From Periplaneta americana (Eukaryota; Arthropoda; Insecta; Blattodea; Blattidae), in the NCBI RefSeq assembly GCF_040183065.1, contig NC_091127.1:102532834-102596833 (forward strand): DNA of 64,000 bases. Direction: 5' to 3'. Made by a program: the position numbers and the translations under genes. Numbering within the stretch: the stretch's first letter is position 1; every line of letters begins with the position of its first letter. This document shows positions 1-9,213 of this stretch, piece after piece. Under the pieces are notes generated by a model, which was not told where the DNA came from, made no database searches, and was given only the letters and a program-made list of their open reading frames with translations.

Positions 1-7
1 GTTATGT

Positions 8-352
8 ATAGAGCCCGGAACTTTAGGTGCTAAAACTAAATATTGTTATCCGTTATAGTTTATAAACACAGAAGACATATCCTCACTCCTTTCAGATGTC
101 ATTATGTCGTTCTTGTCATTCAGTATTTTCCGTTCGATACCGTTAAAGGTCTTTAATCCTCTTAACCGCCACTTACAAATTAGCGCACTGTTTACAAGAT
201 CCATTGTTCAGTTCTTGTGACTCTGTTATCTATTATTACATATCGGACTCTTGTGAACTAGGCTTCAAAACCCTCCTCACGGACACCACATCTATTTATC
301 TACACTCACAGTGTCATTCTTAACTTTTAGCACCTAAAATTACGGGCTCTAT
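8..352. mobile_element. MITE with about 27-bp terminal inverted repeats
   Basis: The left end (ATAGAGCCCGGAACTTTAGG, continuing to GTGCTAAAA) is repeated in inverted form at 325-352 with two or three mismatches. The 345-bp body between them has no coding capacity. This is the layout of a non-autonomous DNA transposon. I could not define a target-site duplication because the left flank is only seven bases long, so no superfamily is assigned. Confidence 0.6.
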
Positions 353-1181
353 TTATATATCGGACCGATACGAGTAGATATGAAGGCAAGCATTGCTGTG
401 TGAGACTATACTACATAGTATAGTACATAACAAAATAAAAACTACCTAATATTTGAATGGAATCTCTGAAATTCGAATTGGAACGACACTGACATTTTAA
501 TATTGAAAATACTGAAATGTGTTGGTCCAAATATTTTCGGCACTTCCTAATGCTAAGAATAAACGACAGCCGTAATGCGGATTTAGGTCTTGCTCATGAA
601 GCGGCCTTTGTAGAGATATAGATATCGTCACTAATAGCACAGCTCCCAGAGACGTCTAGCGTAACATGATAATGTTGGCTGATATGTCAACTTTCATATG
701 CATTAATTACCTTATCTTCACCATTCGCATTGAACACACAGACAGACACTATCTTTATTGAGTCTGCGAGATAATAATTACGTCATAAACAGAAATGATA
801 CGGCCCGAAGCGTGCCATGATTAAAATATATATTATATGAGTTGATAATAAACATGCAAATGTGTACTAACAATTCTAAAAATATCCACATACGAACTGT
901 ATGCACTAAAATGAGGGATCAGGCATACTAACCGTAGTATAGTCTCTCGCAAAACTCAAAACACTGCTCTATAATGGACAATGTTAAAATTATAGTGTTT
1001 AAAAAATCAATTAGTGTAACATTTTAGTTAAAATCGTTTACACAGACGAAATCATCATTTTAAATTTAGTCTAGGCCTAGATCTATACATTTTTAGGAAA
1101 CAATTCCTACATCTAACATAATATCTATTCTGTCGATAAAAACAAATGTGAGCATTTAAAAACCTCTTTCCACGTTACATG
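353..1181. other. AT-rich non-coding stretch
   Basis: No coding region, tRNA-like sequence or inverted repeat was recognised here. One TAGGCCTA octamer lies at 1072-1079. Confidence 0.5.
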
Positions 1182-1264
1182 AGCTACAGCAGTGGTTCCC
1201 AACCTTTTTTGACTGACGACACACTTTACTGAACGCTCACGATTTCGCGACACACTTATTTGTT

Positions 1265-1266
<2 letters not shown>

Positions 1267-1307
<41 letters not shown>
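1267..1307. repeat. (ATA)n microsatellite
   Basis: About 13 uninterrupted copies of a trinucleotide lie just inside the left terminal repeat of hAT A. Confidence 0.95.
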
Positions 1308-1308
<1 letters not shown>

Positions 1309-1756
1309 CAGTTTCTTCTGGAGGAAAAGGAGGTGGAACTCTGTATAGAATATTTCATAGCAGACGGTGAGATGATTACTGTTTATTGCACGGGGATTTT
1401 GTCGTCTTTAACCTCCTTTTCGTCCAACTAAGTCTTTCAAAGGAAAATTGTATTAAAACATAGTTATTCACATATATTTCGGTTCCATTATGAAAAATTC
1501 AACAAAAAGATGCCGGAACGCCATTCCAGCGCGTTCCGTCAGAAAAAAAAGGCACTGATAACAACTTCTATGTAGTGTCGGACATTCAGGTTTGTAGCTA
1601 GATCGATTTTAACACCCAATCTAAAAAAAAAAAGAAAACAACAACTTGAGTGGCATTAGAAAAAAATAAAGGTATGTGTCAAAAATCCCAACCTATTTAT
1701 GCTGGATGTCCGACAAAAAATCCTTATTGTCGTTTTTGAAAATTCACCTATTTAAA

Positions 1757-1975
1757 TTAATGTGAAGTGTGCGCTTGGTGGTTGCAGAGAGTTTCTTTAT
1801 ACGTGGCCTTATGGTTGACAGGCCAACACACAAGTCATCTTCGAGATGAAGCACTCTATTCCTTTGTTTAGATTTCACTATTTTCATGGTAGAAAATGAA
1901 TGCTGATTCACGTTCAAAACGGTACTTGTAAATATATTTTTAATTCATTCGGCATCATCGACTGATTTAACAAAA
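1757..1975 (-). pseudogene. hAT A transposase C-terminus (remnant)
   Basis: The minus strand reads a peptide containing STMKIVKSKQRNRV and then LSTIRPRIKKLSA. This resembles the C-terminal dimerisation region of ZBED5/SCAND3-type hAT transposases and is similar to the C-terminus seen at 13040-13180 in this window. Upstream coding parts are missing or cut off by the nested element at 2013-4909. It is a non-functional remnant; the family assignment rests on motif resemblance only. Confidence 0.6.
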
Positions 1976-2438
1976 CATTTCTGCATATAAGACACTCGGT
2001 ATTTTGTTTATACAGGGTGATTCATTATTACGTATAAATACTTCGTGTGTGTATTGTAGAGGTGAAACTGAGACTAAAACGTTTTATACAACTTTTTCTC
2101 AAAACCTTTAATTCCAGATTTCCAGTAGACAACACTTACGTTGTAGTAACTCCATAGGCATTACTGTTCTCCCTAATGCAGCGTCAGTCGGCTAGAGTTC
2201 TTCGTACTGCACAGCAGTGGTGTTGAGGTAAAGATGAACACAAACATTGAGTATGCTGATATGCACCTTGTGTATGGTGCAGCAGAAGGTAATACACTTG
2301 CAGCACGACTGCAATAGCCTACAGCAGCCGCGGCGAAAATGCGACTCACGATCACATTGTGGCTCGCAGTGATACCTGTGCATTTCTACCTCCCACAACC
2401 CCCACCCTCTCACTTACTGGAGTCAAACTCCGTTCCAC

Positions 2439-2670
2439 TTGTATTTGCCTGCGAGTGGCGTATCGTCGCAGTGTCTCTCTCCAATATATGTACTGTACAT
2501 CTACAAAAAACGAAAGTTTCAAGTAGAATGGGAGGACGCATTTTTTTGCTGCCAATATGGTGAGAATATTAAATGTATGATTTGTTCGCAAGTATTACGA
2601 GGAAAACGGTTGTGTAACATGAAACGGCATTATACTACATGTCACCCACATTATGAAACATTGAAAGGTA

Positions 2671-2754
<84 letters not shown>

Positions 2755-3118
2755 TCTGTACGTCGACCCTTTTTCAGCAGATATACGAATGATGCGGTCA
2801 GATCTTCAATTTGAACTCGTAGATTTACAATGTGATGTTGCAATGCAAGCTAGATGTAAGGACTTGACAGATGTTGAACTTTTCAAATCTTTGTCAAAAA
2901 ATAAGTATCCGAAGCTTCGTTCTTTCGCTTGCTCTGTTGAAGCCATGTTCGCTACAACTTACGTTTGTGAAAAATTATTTTCAATAATGAAAATAGTGAA
3001 AAACAAATGTAGATCACGACTGACAGACAAACACCTTCGTGATCAACTACGTCTGGCAGTAAATGACATAATTCCTGATTTTGAATCTCTGTCGCAGAGA
3101 CATTCTGAAGACAGTTAA
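2439..3118 (+). pseudogene. Deleted BED-finger hAT transposase in hAT B
   Basis: The first part (about 2499-2660) encodes a BED-type zinc finger: a basic stretch KKRKFQVEWEDAFF, then CMIC and the histidine pair in KRHYTTCH. The second part (2789-3118) is the C-terminal dimerisation region, with FATTYVCEKLFSIMKIVKNK and SRLTDKHLRDQLRLAV. The catalytic middle of a normal hAT transposase of about 600 residues is absent. A trinucleotide expansion at 2670-2753 lies at the junction and encodes runs of tyrosine and histidine in one frame. The protein cannot be a functional transposase. Confidence 0.75.
2670..2753. repeat. Compound (ATT)n(CAT)n microsatellite
   Basis: About 15 ATT units run directly into about 13 CAT units with almost no interruption, inside the remnant hAT B transposase. 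Confidence 0.95.
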
Positions 3119-3772
3119 TTTCAGGTCGTGATAATGTGGCCTATGTTTTCTTGTGCATTTCTCTTTTCGCTGTACGTACAAAACATTAGTTTGTAGCCTT
3201 GTACTATAAAAATTATATTTAAATGCTGGACATAAAGAAAATGAAAATCCGTTACTGAGTCAGACAGTTTCTTCATTTCCCCTTCGGGTGTCCGCCTCCC
3301 TCCACAGGTTACACAGTGGCTCGGCGCACGAACTCTTCTTCACCACGGCTGGCCTACAGTGAGCTGTTTCCTAGACGACAATTACCAAGTCATCAGACAT
3401 TTGCAGGTGTAGACAGGCGACTGAGGGAATACGGTATTCGAAGTGCGCCAAATACAGGACGAACACGTGTGCATGTAGAGGACTGTTTTTTGGACATGGT
3501 AGATCAGGATCCAGCCGTAAGTACTAGAGCAATTAGTGCAGCACTAGGTATTCTGCAAAGTCTACATTAGAATGAAAATTATCACTCTCAAGAAGTCAAC
3601 TCATATCTCACTAAACTGGGTCAGAGGACATACAGGAATCAGAGGTAATGAACGAGCCGACTACCTAGCAAAGATAGCTGGCAGTTATAAAAGTACTATA
3701 GCCTACAACTCCATCCCTATGTCTTGAGCTAAGCAACTTCTGGAAAATTACTACATAAACATTTGGAATGCA

Positions 3773-4203
3773 TTTATATTATTTTAATGTACCGAAGTAC
3801 ATATGATATTTCCATCACTCTTTCATCGTATGATGCAGAATATCTGCATGGAAATATCATATGTACTTCGGTACATTAAAATAATATAAATGATATGCGT
3901 AAATCACTTCGTGATTTAAGACGGCGCTTATTCCGTCGGATTCCGGCCAACTAGTCACTCATAACGAGTGCACCTCAGCACATGTGTGGACTTCAGTCCT
4001 ACGTTCATAGACATCTATGACGTAGTGCAGAGGGCGGCCACTAGAGGGAACCCAAGAGTTGGAACTTAAACTGAGACGATTCTGTCCGACACCGGGATGG
4101 GTATCCGGTGTGGCTGAGTGGATAAAGCATCAGCACGTAGAGCTGAAAACCCGGGTTCAAATCCCGGTGCCGAAGAGAATTTTGCTCCGTTCCATCACTC
4201 TTT
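3773..4203 (+). mobile_element. tRNA-like element, family A, copy 1
   Basis: A 13-bp direct repeat catttggaatgca lies on both sides (3760-3772 and 4204-4216), and removing the insert restores the LINE reading NIWNATYIN. The left end is a hairpin: about 43 bp at 3772-3814 is inverted at about 3851-3893. The right half carries a tRNA-like cloverleaf (4104-4174) followed by GAGAATTTTG. This copy has one cloverleaf arm, while the copy at 40393-40878 has two. The 13-bp duplication suggests LINE-type insertion rather than cut-and-paste. Confidence 0.85.
4104..4174 (+). other. tRNA-like cloverleaf, family A
   Basis: A-box-like TGGCTGAGTGG and B-box GGTTCAAATCC are present. The anticodon stem TCAGC/GCTGA encloses loop ACGTAGA, which would place GTA (Tyr) in the anticodon. 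The acceptor stem is slightly degraded compared with the copy at 40714. C instead of T at the position before the anticodon, and the mobile context, argue against a working tRNA gene. Confidence 0.75.
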
Positions 4204-5474
4204 CATTTGGAATGCAACTTACATCAACACCGAGGTAGCACATCACACCAAACAGTTTATCCCCTCTATCCACCACAGGCTCTCTCTATCCCTAAGGCCT
4301 AATTACATTATCACCCAATTCCTGACCAACCACGGTTGTTTCCGTACATATCTTTACAGGATCAACAAGGCACCATCTCCCCTATGTAACTGCCCAGAAA
4401 AGTCACCTCAGACAGCAAGACACCTTCTGACAGAATGCTCCTTGTACTCAAGAGACCGGCCTCGTGTTCTAACAACCCAAATGCTGTCCCAGATACTGAA
4501 GTTCCACATCAACACTGTCGCCGTCACAAACTTCATCAGCAACATCTTCCGCACACTTCAAGAATAGACGCTAAACAATCAAATTGTAGTCACCATTAAT
4601 GTAAATATCTTGTGATATGCCTATGGCAAAACACAGGTTGTAAAATAGCATGTAAATAAAAAAAAGTACTGTATGGCGCATGCTTCGGAGACAACAGCTG
4701 TATCCATTTCACCTGCAGAAAGTACAAGAGTTGACACCTGCAGATTATCCGCATCGTCGACAGTGGTTACTACAGTGCAAGTTCCACGCAAAATGGCGTT
4801 ACGTATGGAATTAAAGGTTTTGAGAAAAAGTTGTATAGAACGTTTTAGTCTTAGTTTCACCTCTACATTACGCACACAAAGTATTTACACGTAATAATGA
4901 ATCACCCTGTATTCATCTCCAAGCCACGTAAAACCATATTGCTAGTATTCATCACTATATTTACGAAACGCAGTTTCTGTGAACCCTGAAGGGAATTTTT
5001 CGCTCACATTATTTGAATTAGAACTGCTGTCATCTAACCCAGAACTTGATTCAGATTGTCTTTTTCGAATTAAAAATTTGTTAATGATAAAATATAAATA
5101 AAGCATTTTTGATAAAATAGTCGCATTATCACCCCACACTTATATACTGAAACCGACCAATATGTACTGACGATTCTAAACTCTGTTTATTACTAAGTGA
5201 GAAGACTAAACGATTTACCAAGCATTGTTACAGTCTTCACTTTCATTCTAATTATCGCCAGGCAGAAAAAATAAACTGAGCATTGTTGCAGGTGTTCACG
5301 TTTCATTAGTAAAGTCTGTATCAAAATAAAATGTACCAATCAAAGACTTGGTTGTAAAAAAATGCGTTGTAAAGAGATTTTCTGGATGGCATAAAATTGA
5401 TTTTCAATTCCAAAATTTCGCGACACACTCCATGGGGCTGCGCGACACACCGGTTGGGAACCTCTGAGCTATAG

Positions 5475-6830
5475 TATGTCACTGGCTAGCTTGCTAATCT
5501 TTCATCCAGGCGGTCTGAGTTTGGTCCCCGTCTAGTTCGTTATGGAATTTGTGATGGACAAAGCAGGCGTTGCAGAGAAGTTCTCGCAGGGTACTCCCGT
5601 TTCCTTAAATTATTCCAGCGACACACTCCCTCTTCCTCTCAATACATTTACAATCTATAATAGTTAAAATAGGCTGGGCTGAATTCTGGGAGTAATGCGG
5701 GTTTCCAATCCTGATATAGGAAGTAGTTGGGGTTTCAGGCCCCTGAGACTTATCAGGCTATTCGTCCGAGGATGTGACCTGGTTCTGTCAGGGCTGAAAA
5801 TGATGTCCAATCTGTCAGCATCGGATTCACGAATACCACCCAAGCCACCAGTCGGAAATGAACAATCATAATATATTTAGAGTGCTTATTTTAAGCCTAA
5901 TTGCAATGATCAGTTCCGGGTGCAGCCCTCGAAGAGCCAAACCACGTCCATGAAGTGAGGCGGCAAAGCTTGATTATGGTAACAAACTACGTAAGCTAAA
6001 TGTGTACAACACTGCCACATCCTTCTAGTACACTGGTGATCTCTCTTAGTTTCTACAATCCCTTATTATTTGCCAGGAGTTTTGCCATTTTCTGTTTGAC
6101 AACTCCTTCCTTCCCGGATGCTGGTTGACATATTATTTGATCCAGCGCCCTCAATTCTTACCTCAGGTCCAAGCTCTGAGTGTCCAGTAGTTTAATGATT
6201 CTTGAAAGAATATGGTAGTTCGATTTGATAGCTGCTTGTCTATGCGGATGACGGAATATGTTAGAAGAAAATCCACAAACTATTAGGGAAAACAAGGGAA
6301 TTTTACTTGAAGCAAGTAAACGTAAAGAGGTATGTTTGGAAGTAAATCCCGAAAAGATAAAGTACAGTAGGTACACTAGTCGCCTGGAATCTGAAATCAT
6401 AGTGGCCGTTAGCTGTCTGTAAAACAGAGTGCGCATGCGCGAGTATCTACTATAGTACGTACCGTTGCTTACGAGATTATACCAGCTGGCGCATAGCGCT
6501 TGAAATACGGGCTGAAGTGGTTCCCTCATAATGCAAATTCCGCCGCTCGGAGCGCTGTTCTATACTAATTATTCATAGCAGAACACTTAAATGACATTGA
6601 CATTTGGGACATTTAAAGGACTCACTATTGCTTATTAAATGCTTCGTACAATATTTTATGGACGATAGACGTAATTTCCAAACTTCTACGTCTCAATTGT
6701 ATTACAATAAAAGGCTGTCATTCTTGATATTAAAAGATATTACATATTATAAACTAAGGTACTACCTTTCTGTTGTTCAATTCATACACCGTACCTTTTC
6801 GGAAATAATGAAAGAAACTTAATATATTTT
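5475..6830. other. Non-coding stretch with an old repeat at about 5690-5960
   Basis: The segment 5690-5960 resembles 17110-17370: both contain CAGGCCCCTG, a TTATCA/GGCTATTCGTC-like portion, CTGTCAGCTT/CATCGGATTCA and CCAGTCG. They are probably diverged copies of one dispersed repeat, perhaps SINE-like. About 45 bp at 6455-6500 is repeated in inverted form at 11037-11090. No gene was recognised. Confidence 0.45.
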
Positions 6831-6969
6831 ACGAGGCGCATCCAGAAAGTATTACAAAAAAAAAAAAAAGAAGAAGAACACACACTTTCAGGAAAACATT
6901 CGAATAATTTCGAGGGAAAAATTGTTCCGGGGCCGGGTATCGAACTCGGGACCTTTGGTTAAACGTACC

Positions 6970-7233
6970 CAGCCACCGGCGTGGCTCAGTCGGTTAAGGC
7001 GCTTGCCTGCCGGTCTGAAGTTGCGTTCGGGCGCGGGTTCGATCCCCGCTTGGGCTGATTACCTAGTTGGTTTTTTTCCGAGGTTTTTTCCCAACCATAA
7101 TGTGAATGCAAGGTAATCTATGGCGAATCCTCGGTCTCATCTCGCCAAATATCATCTCGCTATCACCAATCTCATCGACGCTAAATAACCTAGTAGTTGA
7201 TACAGCGTCGTTAAATAACCAAATAAAAATAAA
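6970..7233 (+). mobile_element. tRNA-derived SINE, type 1
   Basis: The head has an A box GTGGCTCAGTCGG and B box GGTTCGATCCC, followed by GATTACCTAGTTGG and a tail ending GATACAGCGTCGTTAAATAA then an A-rich stretch. An 11-bp duplication ttaaacgtacc flanks it (6959-6969 and 7234-7244), inside the anticodon region of a family B tRNA-like unit. Related copies lie at 35638 and 61845. Confidence 0.9.
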
Positions 7234-7486
7234 TTAAACGTACCAACGCTCTCCCACTGAGCTACCCGGGAACTCTACCCGACACCGATCCAATTTTCCC
7301 CTCTATATCCACAGACCTCAAAGTGGGCTGACAACAGTCAAGCAACCAACATTTGAGTGCACACTAACTCTGTGTGACTTTAAATTGTAGTTTTCTGTTA
7401 CGTACAGTGACGTGTATTATGCAAATTACGCTTTCAGGAATAACTCCCTGTAAAGTTAATTTGAATAATTTCGAGGGAAAAATTGT

Positions 7487-7553
7487 TCCGGGGCCGGGTA
7501 TCGAACCCGGGACCTTTGGTTAAACGTACCAACGCTCTCCCACTGAGCTACCC
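7487..7553 (-). other. tRNA-like cloverleaf, family B, truncated
   Basis: This minus-strand unit matches the one at 7758-7828 through acceptor, T-arm, anticodon arm and D-arm, but the other acceptor strand stops after CCC, where AAATTAACTTTAC begins. It marks a recombination or template-switch junction inside the dimer. Confidence 0.75.
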
Positions 7554-7757
7554 AAATTAACTTTACAAATTAACTTTACAGGGAGTTATTCCTGAAAGCG
7601 TAATTTGCATAATACACGTCACTGTACGTAACAGAAAACCACAATTTAAAGTCACACAGAGTTAGTGTGCACTCAAATGTTGGTTGCTTGACTGTTGTCA
7701 GCCCACTTTGAGGTCTGTGGATATAGAGGGAAAAATTGGATCGGTGTCGGGTAGAGT

Positions 7758-7828
7758 TCCCGGGTAGCTCAGTGGGAGAGCGTTGGTACGTTTAACCAAA
7801 GGTCCCGGGTTCGATACCCGGCCCCGGA
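7758..7828 (+). other. tRNA-like cloverleaf, family B
   Basis: Acceptor strands TCCCGGG and CCCCGGA pair at six of seven positions. The D arm is GCTCAGTGGGAGAGC, the anticodon stem TTGGT/ACCAA encloses ACGTTTA (GTT in the anticodon position), and the T arm is CCGGG-TTCGATA-CCCGG. A TTTTT run at 7833-7837 could stop RNA polymerase III just after the cloverleaf. C precedes the anticodon instead of the usual T. Confidence 0.85.
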
Positions 7829-7934
7829 ACAATTTTTCCCTCGAAATTATTCAAATTAACTTTACAGGGAGTTATTCCTGAAAGCGTAATTTACAGGAAA
7901 ACATTTATTGGCAACAGGTACAGCAATGTTTCAG

Positions 7935-9029
7935 CTATTTTTCAACATAGCCACCATCAGAATTGAGACACTTGTCGTATCGTGGAATCAACTTTTGTAT
8001 CCGTCTGTCGTAGAACTCTGCCGCCTGTGAATGGAACCAGCGTGTGACAGACGTCTTCAGCTCTTCGCCGTTGCCAAAACGCTCACCGGAAGACAGGAAT
8101 TTCTTGAGGTGCAAGAAAACGTGAAAATCGCTGGGAGCAAGATCAGGACTGTAGGGTGGATGATCAAACAACTCCCAGCCAAATTCCGCCAAAACAGCTA
8201 CTGTGCGCCGAGCCGTATGTGGACGAGCATTGTCATGGAGGAGCACAACACCTGCAGTAAGCATTCCACGCCTCTTGTTTTGAATGGCACGTCGCAATTT
8301 TCGCAGTGTTTCACCTCTTGGAAGGAAGTCAATGAGCAGAATGTCCTTCCTGTCCCAGAACACCGTGCACATCACTTTCCGTACCGACAGCGTCTGTTTG
8401 AATTTCGTCCTGACCGGAGATCCACTATGCCGCCAATGCATTGACTGCTGCTTGGTTTCCGGGGTGAAGTGCGAAATCCAAGTCTCATCGCCCGTGACGA
8501 TCCTGTCGAGGAACTCGTCGCCGTCATCGTGATACCGTTGCAGAAATGTCAGTGCTGCTCCTAAACGTTGCATTTTGTGTTCGGGTGTCAGGTTTTTCGG
8601 CACCCAACTGGCACACACTTTTTTGAACAGCAGGTGCTTAGTGACAATCTCATGCAACAAGGATCGCGATATCTGCAGAAAATGGCTGCTCAGCTCTGTA
8701 ATCGTGAAGCGACGGTTCTCCATGATGCCCTGCCGCACCAGCTCAACACGATCATCATTGATGAGGGACGGTCGCCCACTGCGCTCTTCATCATGGACAC
8801 TTTGAAGACCTTCGGAAAACTGCCTACACCAGCGACGCAGCATCTGCTTACTCATGATATTCGGCCCATAGACCTGACAGAGCTGCCGATTAATTTCAAT
8901 TGGCGCAATGCTTTGTGCATTAAAGAACTTTATCACCGACCGAACCTCGCGGGCGGCGGGAGAAGGAATAAGAGCTTCCATTTGGGACCACTGCTGCCAC
9001 GCTAATGGCGGGACCTGTCCGGCTGGCAT
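7935..9029 (-). CDS. mariner transposase (364 codons, nearly complete)
   Basis: This is a DD34D mariner transposase, which cuts and pastes its own element at TA sites. The catalytic aspartates are D181 (VTGDETW), D266 (LLHDNARPH) and D301 (SPDLAPSDFH), the last two separated by 34 residues. The linker motif WVPKNLT (usual form WVPHEL) is at about residue 142. The frame is uninterrupted from the ATG at 9029 to the stop. Compared with typical mariner proteins about eight to ten residues are missing between RGE and TLRKLRRAI, so D181 and D266 are 84 residues apart rather than about 92. That deletion probably inactivates it. The transposase lies close to the left insert and ends just beyond the nested element. 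Confidence 0.93.
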   Translation of the reverse strand: MPAGQVPPLAWQQWSQMEALIPSPAAREVRSVIKFFNAQSIAPIEINRQLCQVYGPNIMSKQMLRRWCRQFSEGLQSVHDEERSGRPSLINDDRVELVRQGIMENRRFTITELSSHFLQISRSLLHEIVTKHLLFKKVCASWVPKNLTPEHKMQRLGAALTFLQRYHDDGDEFLDRIVTGDETWISHFTPETKQQSMHWRHSGSPVRTKFKQTLSVRKVMCTVFWDRKDILLIDFLPRGETLRKLRRAIQNKRRGMLTAGVVLLHDNARPHTARRTVAVLAEFGWELFDHPPYSPDLAPSDFHVFLHLKKFLSSGERFGNGEELKTSVTRWFHSQAAEFYDRRIQKLIPRYDKCLNSDGGYVEK

Positions 9030-9137
9030 ATGATTGATACGTCATAGATCTGTTACGCATGCACAATTGACACGGCTAATTACGTTTACTTTCAAGGGGA
9101 AAAAATCGGGAAACTTACTTTCTGGATGCGCCTCGTA

Positions 9138-9171
9138 CATTAACACTGTAGTCTACCCTTTTCACGTATTC

Positions 9172-9213
<42 letters not shown>

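Larger units (their letters stand above)
2325..3351 (+). mobile_element. hAT transposon B nested in the Tc1/mariner-type element
   Basis: Terminal repeats CAGCCGCGGCGAA (left) and the inverse of CAGCCGTGGTGAA (right) bound a 1027-bp element. A perfect 8-bp duplication gcctacag lies at 2317-2324 and 3352-3359, again with a central TA. Joining the flanks leaves a near-continuous DUF4817-like reading, which supports the boundaries. The element carries an internally deleted BED-finger transposase. Confidence 0.85.
2234..3557 (+). pseudogene. DUF4817-like DNA-binding N-terminus of a Tc1/mariner-type transposase
   Basis: From the ATG at 2234 the frame reads MNTNIEYADMHLVYGAAEG and ends at CTGCAATAG. 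After the inserted hAT B it resumes at 3352 as AYSELFPRRQLPSHQTFAGV, followed by DRRLREYGIR and STRAISAALGI. This order matches the helix-turn-helix block often annotated as DUF4817 in insect transposable elements. A small frame difference exists at the junction, and the remainder of the transposase is replaced by LINE sequence. It is a broken gene. Confidence 0.65.
3558..4665 (+). mobile_element. LINE fragment with RNase H domain and 3' end
   Basis: Plus-strand reading gives HISLNWVRGHTGIRGNERAD and then YLAKIAG, a ribonuclease H motif, followed after an inserted tRNA-like element (3773-4203) by CNCPEKSPQTARHLLTECSL and a stop at 4565-4567. RNase H downstream of reverse transcriptase is known in I/R1/Jockey-type LINEs. 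A short non-coding tail with poly-A-like AAATAAAAAAAAG follows. One in-frame stop occurs near the domain end. The left boundary is estimated from the point where the DUF4817-like reading is lost. Confidence 0.7.
2013..4909 (+). mobile_element. Tc1/mariner-type element with long TIRs and DUF4817-like gene
   Basis: The ends CAGGGTGATTCATTATTACG (2013-2032) and its inverse near 4890-4909 belong to inverted repeats that extend for more than 100 bp with a few differences. TA dinucleotides flank both ends (2011-2012 and 4910-4911), as expected for a TA-targeting element. Inside lies the start of a helix-turn-helix reading frame of the DUF4817 type, interrupted by hAT B (2325-3351) and then by a LINE fragment (about 3558-4665). 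The whole element sits inside hAT A. Similar single ends occur near 17055 and 48517. Confidence 0.75.
1190..5466 (-). mobile_element. hAT transposon A (Buster/Charlie-like), host of nested insertions
   Basis: The ends are CAGTGGTTCCCAACC on the left and the inverse GGTTGGGAACCTCTG on the right, followed on each side by similar subterminal stretches (CGCGACACAC). The element is flanked by an 8-bp target duplication, agctacag at 1182-1189 and agctatag at 5467-5474, with one difference. The central TA fits the nnnTAnnn target preference known for Buster-type hATs. A minus-strand transposase C-terminus lies at about 1757-1975. The span of about 4.3 kb is inflated by a Tc1/mariner-type element inserted at 2013-4909. 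A simple ATA repeat sits next to the left end. Confidence 0.85.
6901..7893. mobile_element. Palindromic tRNA-like element, family B, copy 1
   Basis: The insert is bordered by a 12-bp direct repeat caggaaaacatt (6889-6900 and 7894-7905). It holds three tRNA-like units: one on the minus strand at 6926-7271 split by a SINE, one truncated on the minus strand at 7487-7553, and one on the plus strand at 7758-7828. The roughly 195-bp spacers at 7268-7462 and about 7567-7757 are inverted copies with only a couple of differences. The layout is a head-to-head dimer plus a partial third unit. Confidence 0.85.
6832..9135 (-). mobile_element. mariner transposon with nested insertions
   Basis: A perfect 20-bp terminal repeat CGAGGCGCATCCAGAAAGTA starts at 6832 and is inverted at 9116-9135, with TA on both flanks (6830-6831 and 9136-9137). 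The minus strand carries a nearly complete mariner transposase (7935-9029). The element measures 2.3 kb instead of the usual 1.3 kb because a 993-bp tRNA-like element is inserted at 6901-7893 between the transposase stop and the left terminal repeat. The identical termini suggest a fairly recent insertion. Confidence 0.95.

Noticed and set aside
2670-2753. CRISPR-like array or coding repeat
   Set aside because: It is a plain trinucleotide run without spacers, in an animal genome.
4118-4567. A 149-codon fused frame starting MDKASARRAENPGSN
   Set aside because: Its first part is the tRNA-like element and its second part is the LINE end; the fusion is a by-product of the insertion.
8031-9005. 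Plus-strand frames opposite the mariner transposase
   Set aside because: They are antisense shadows of the transposase, which shows clear conserved motifs on the minus strand.
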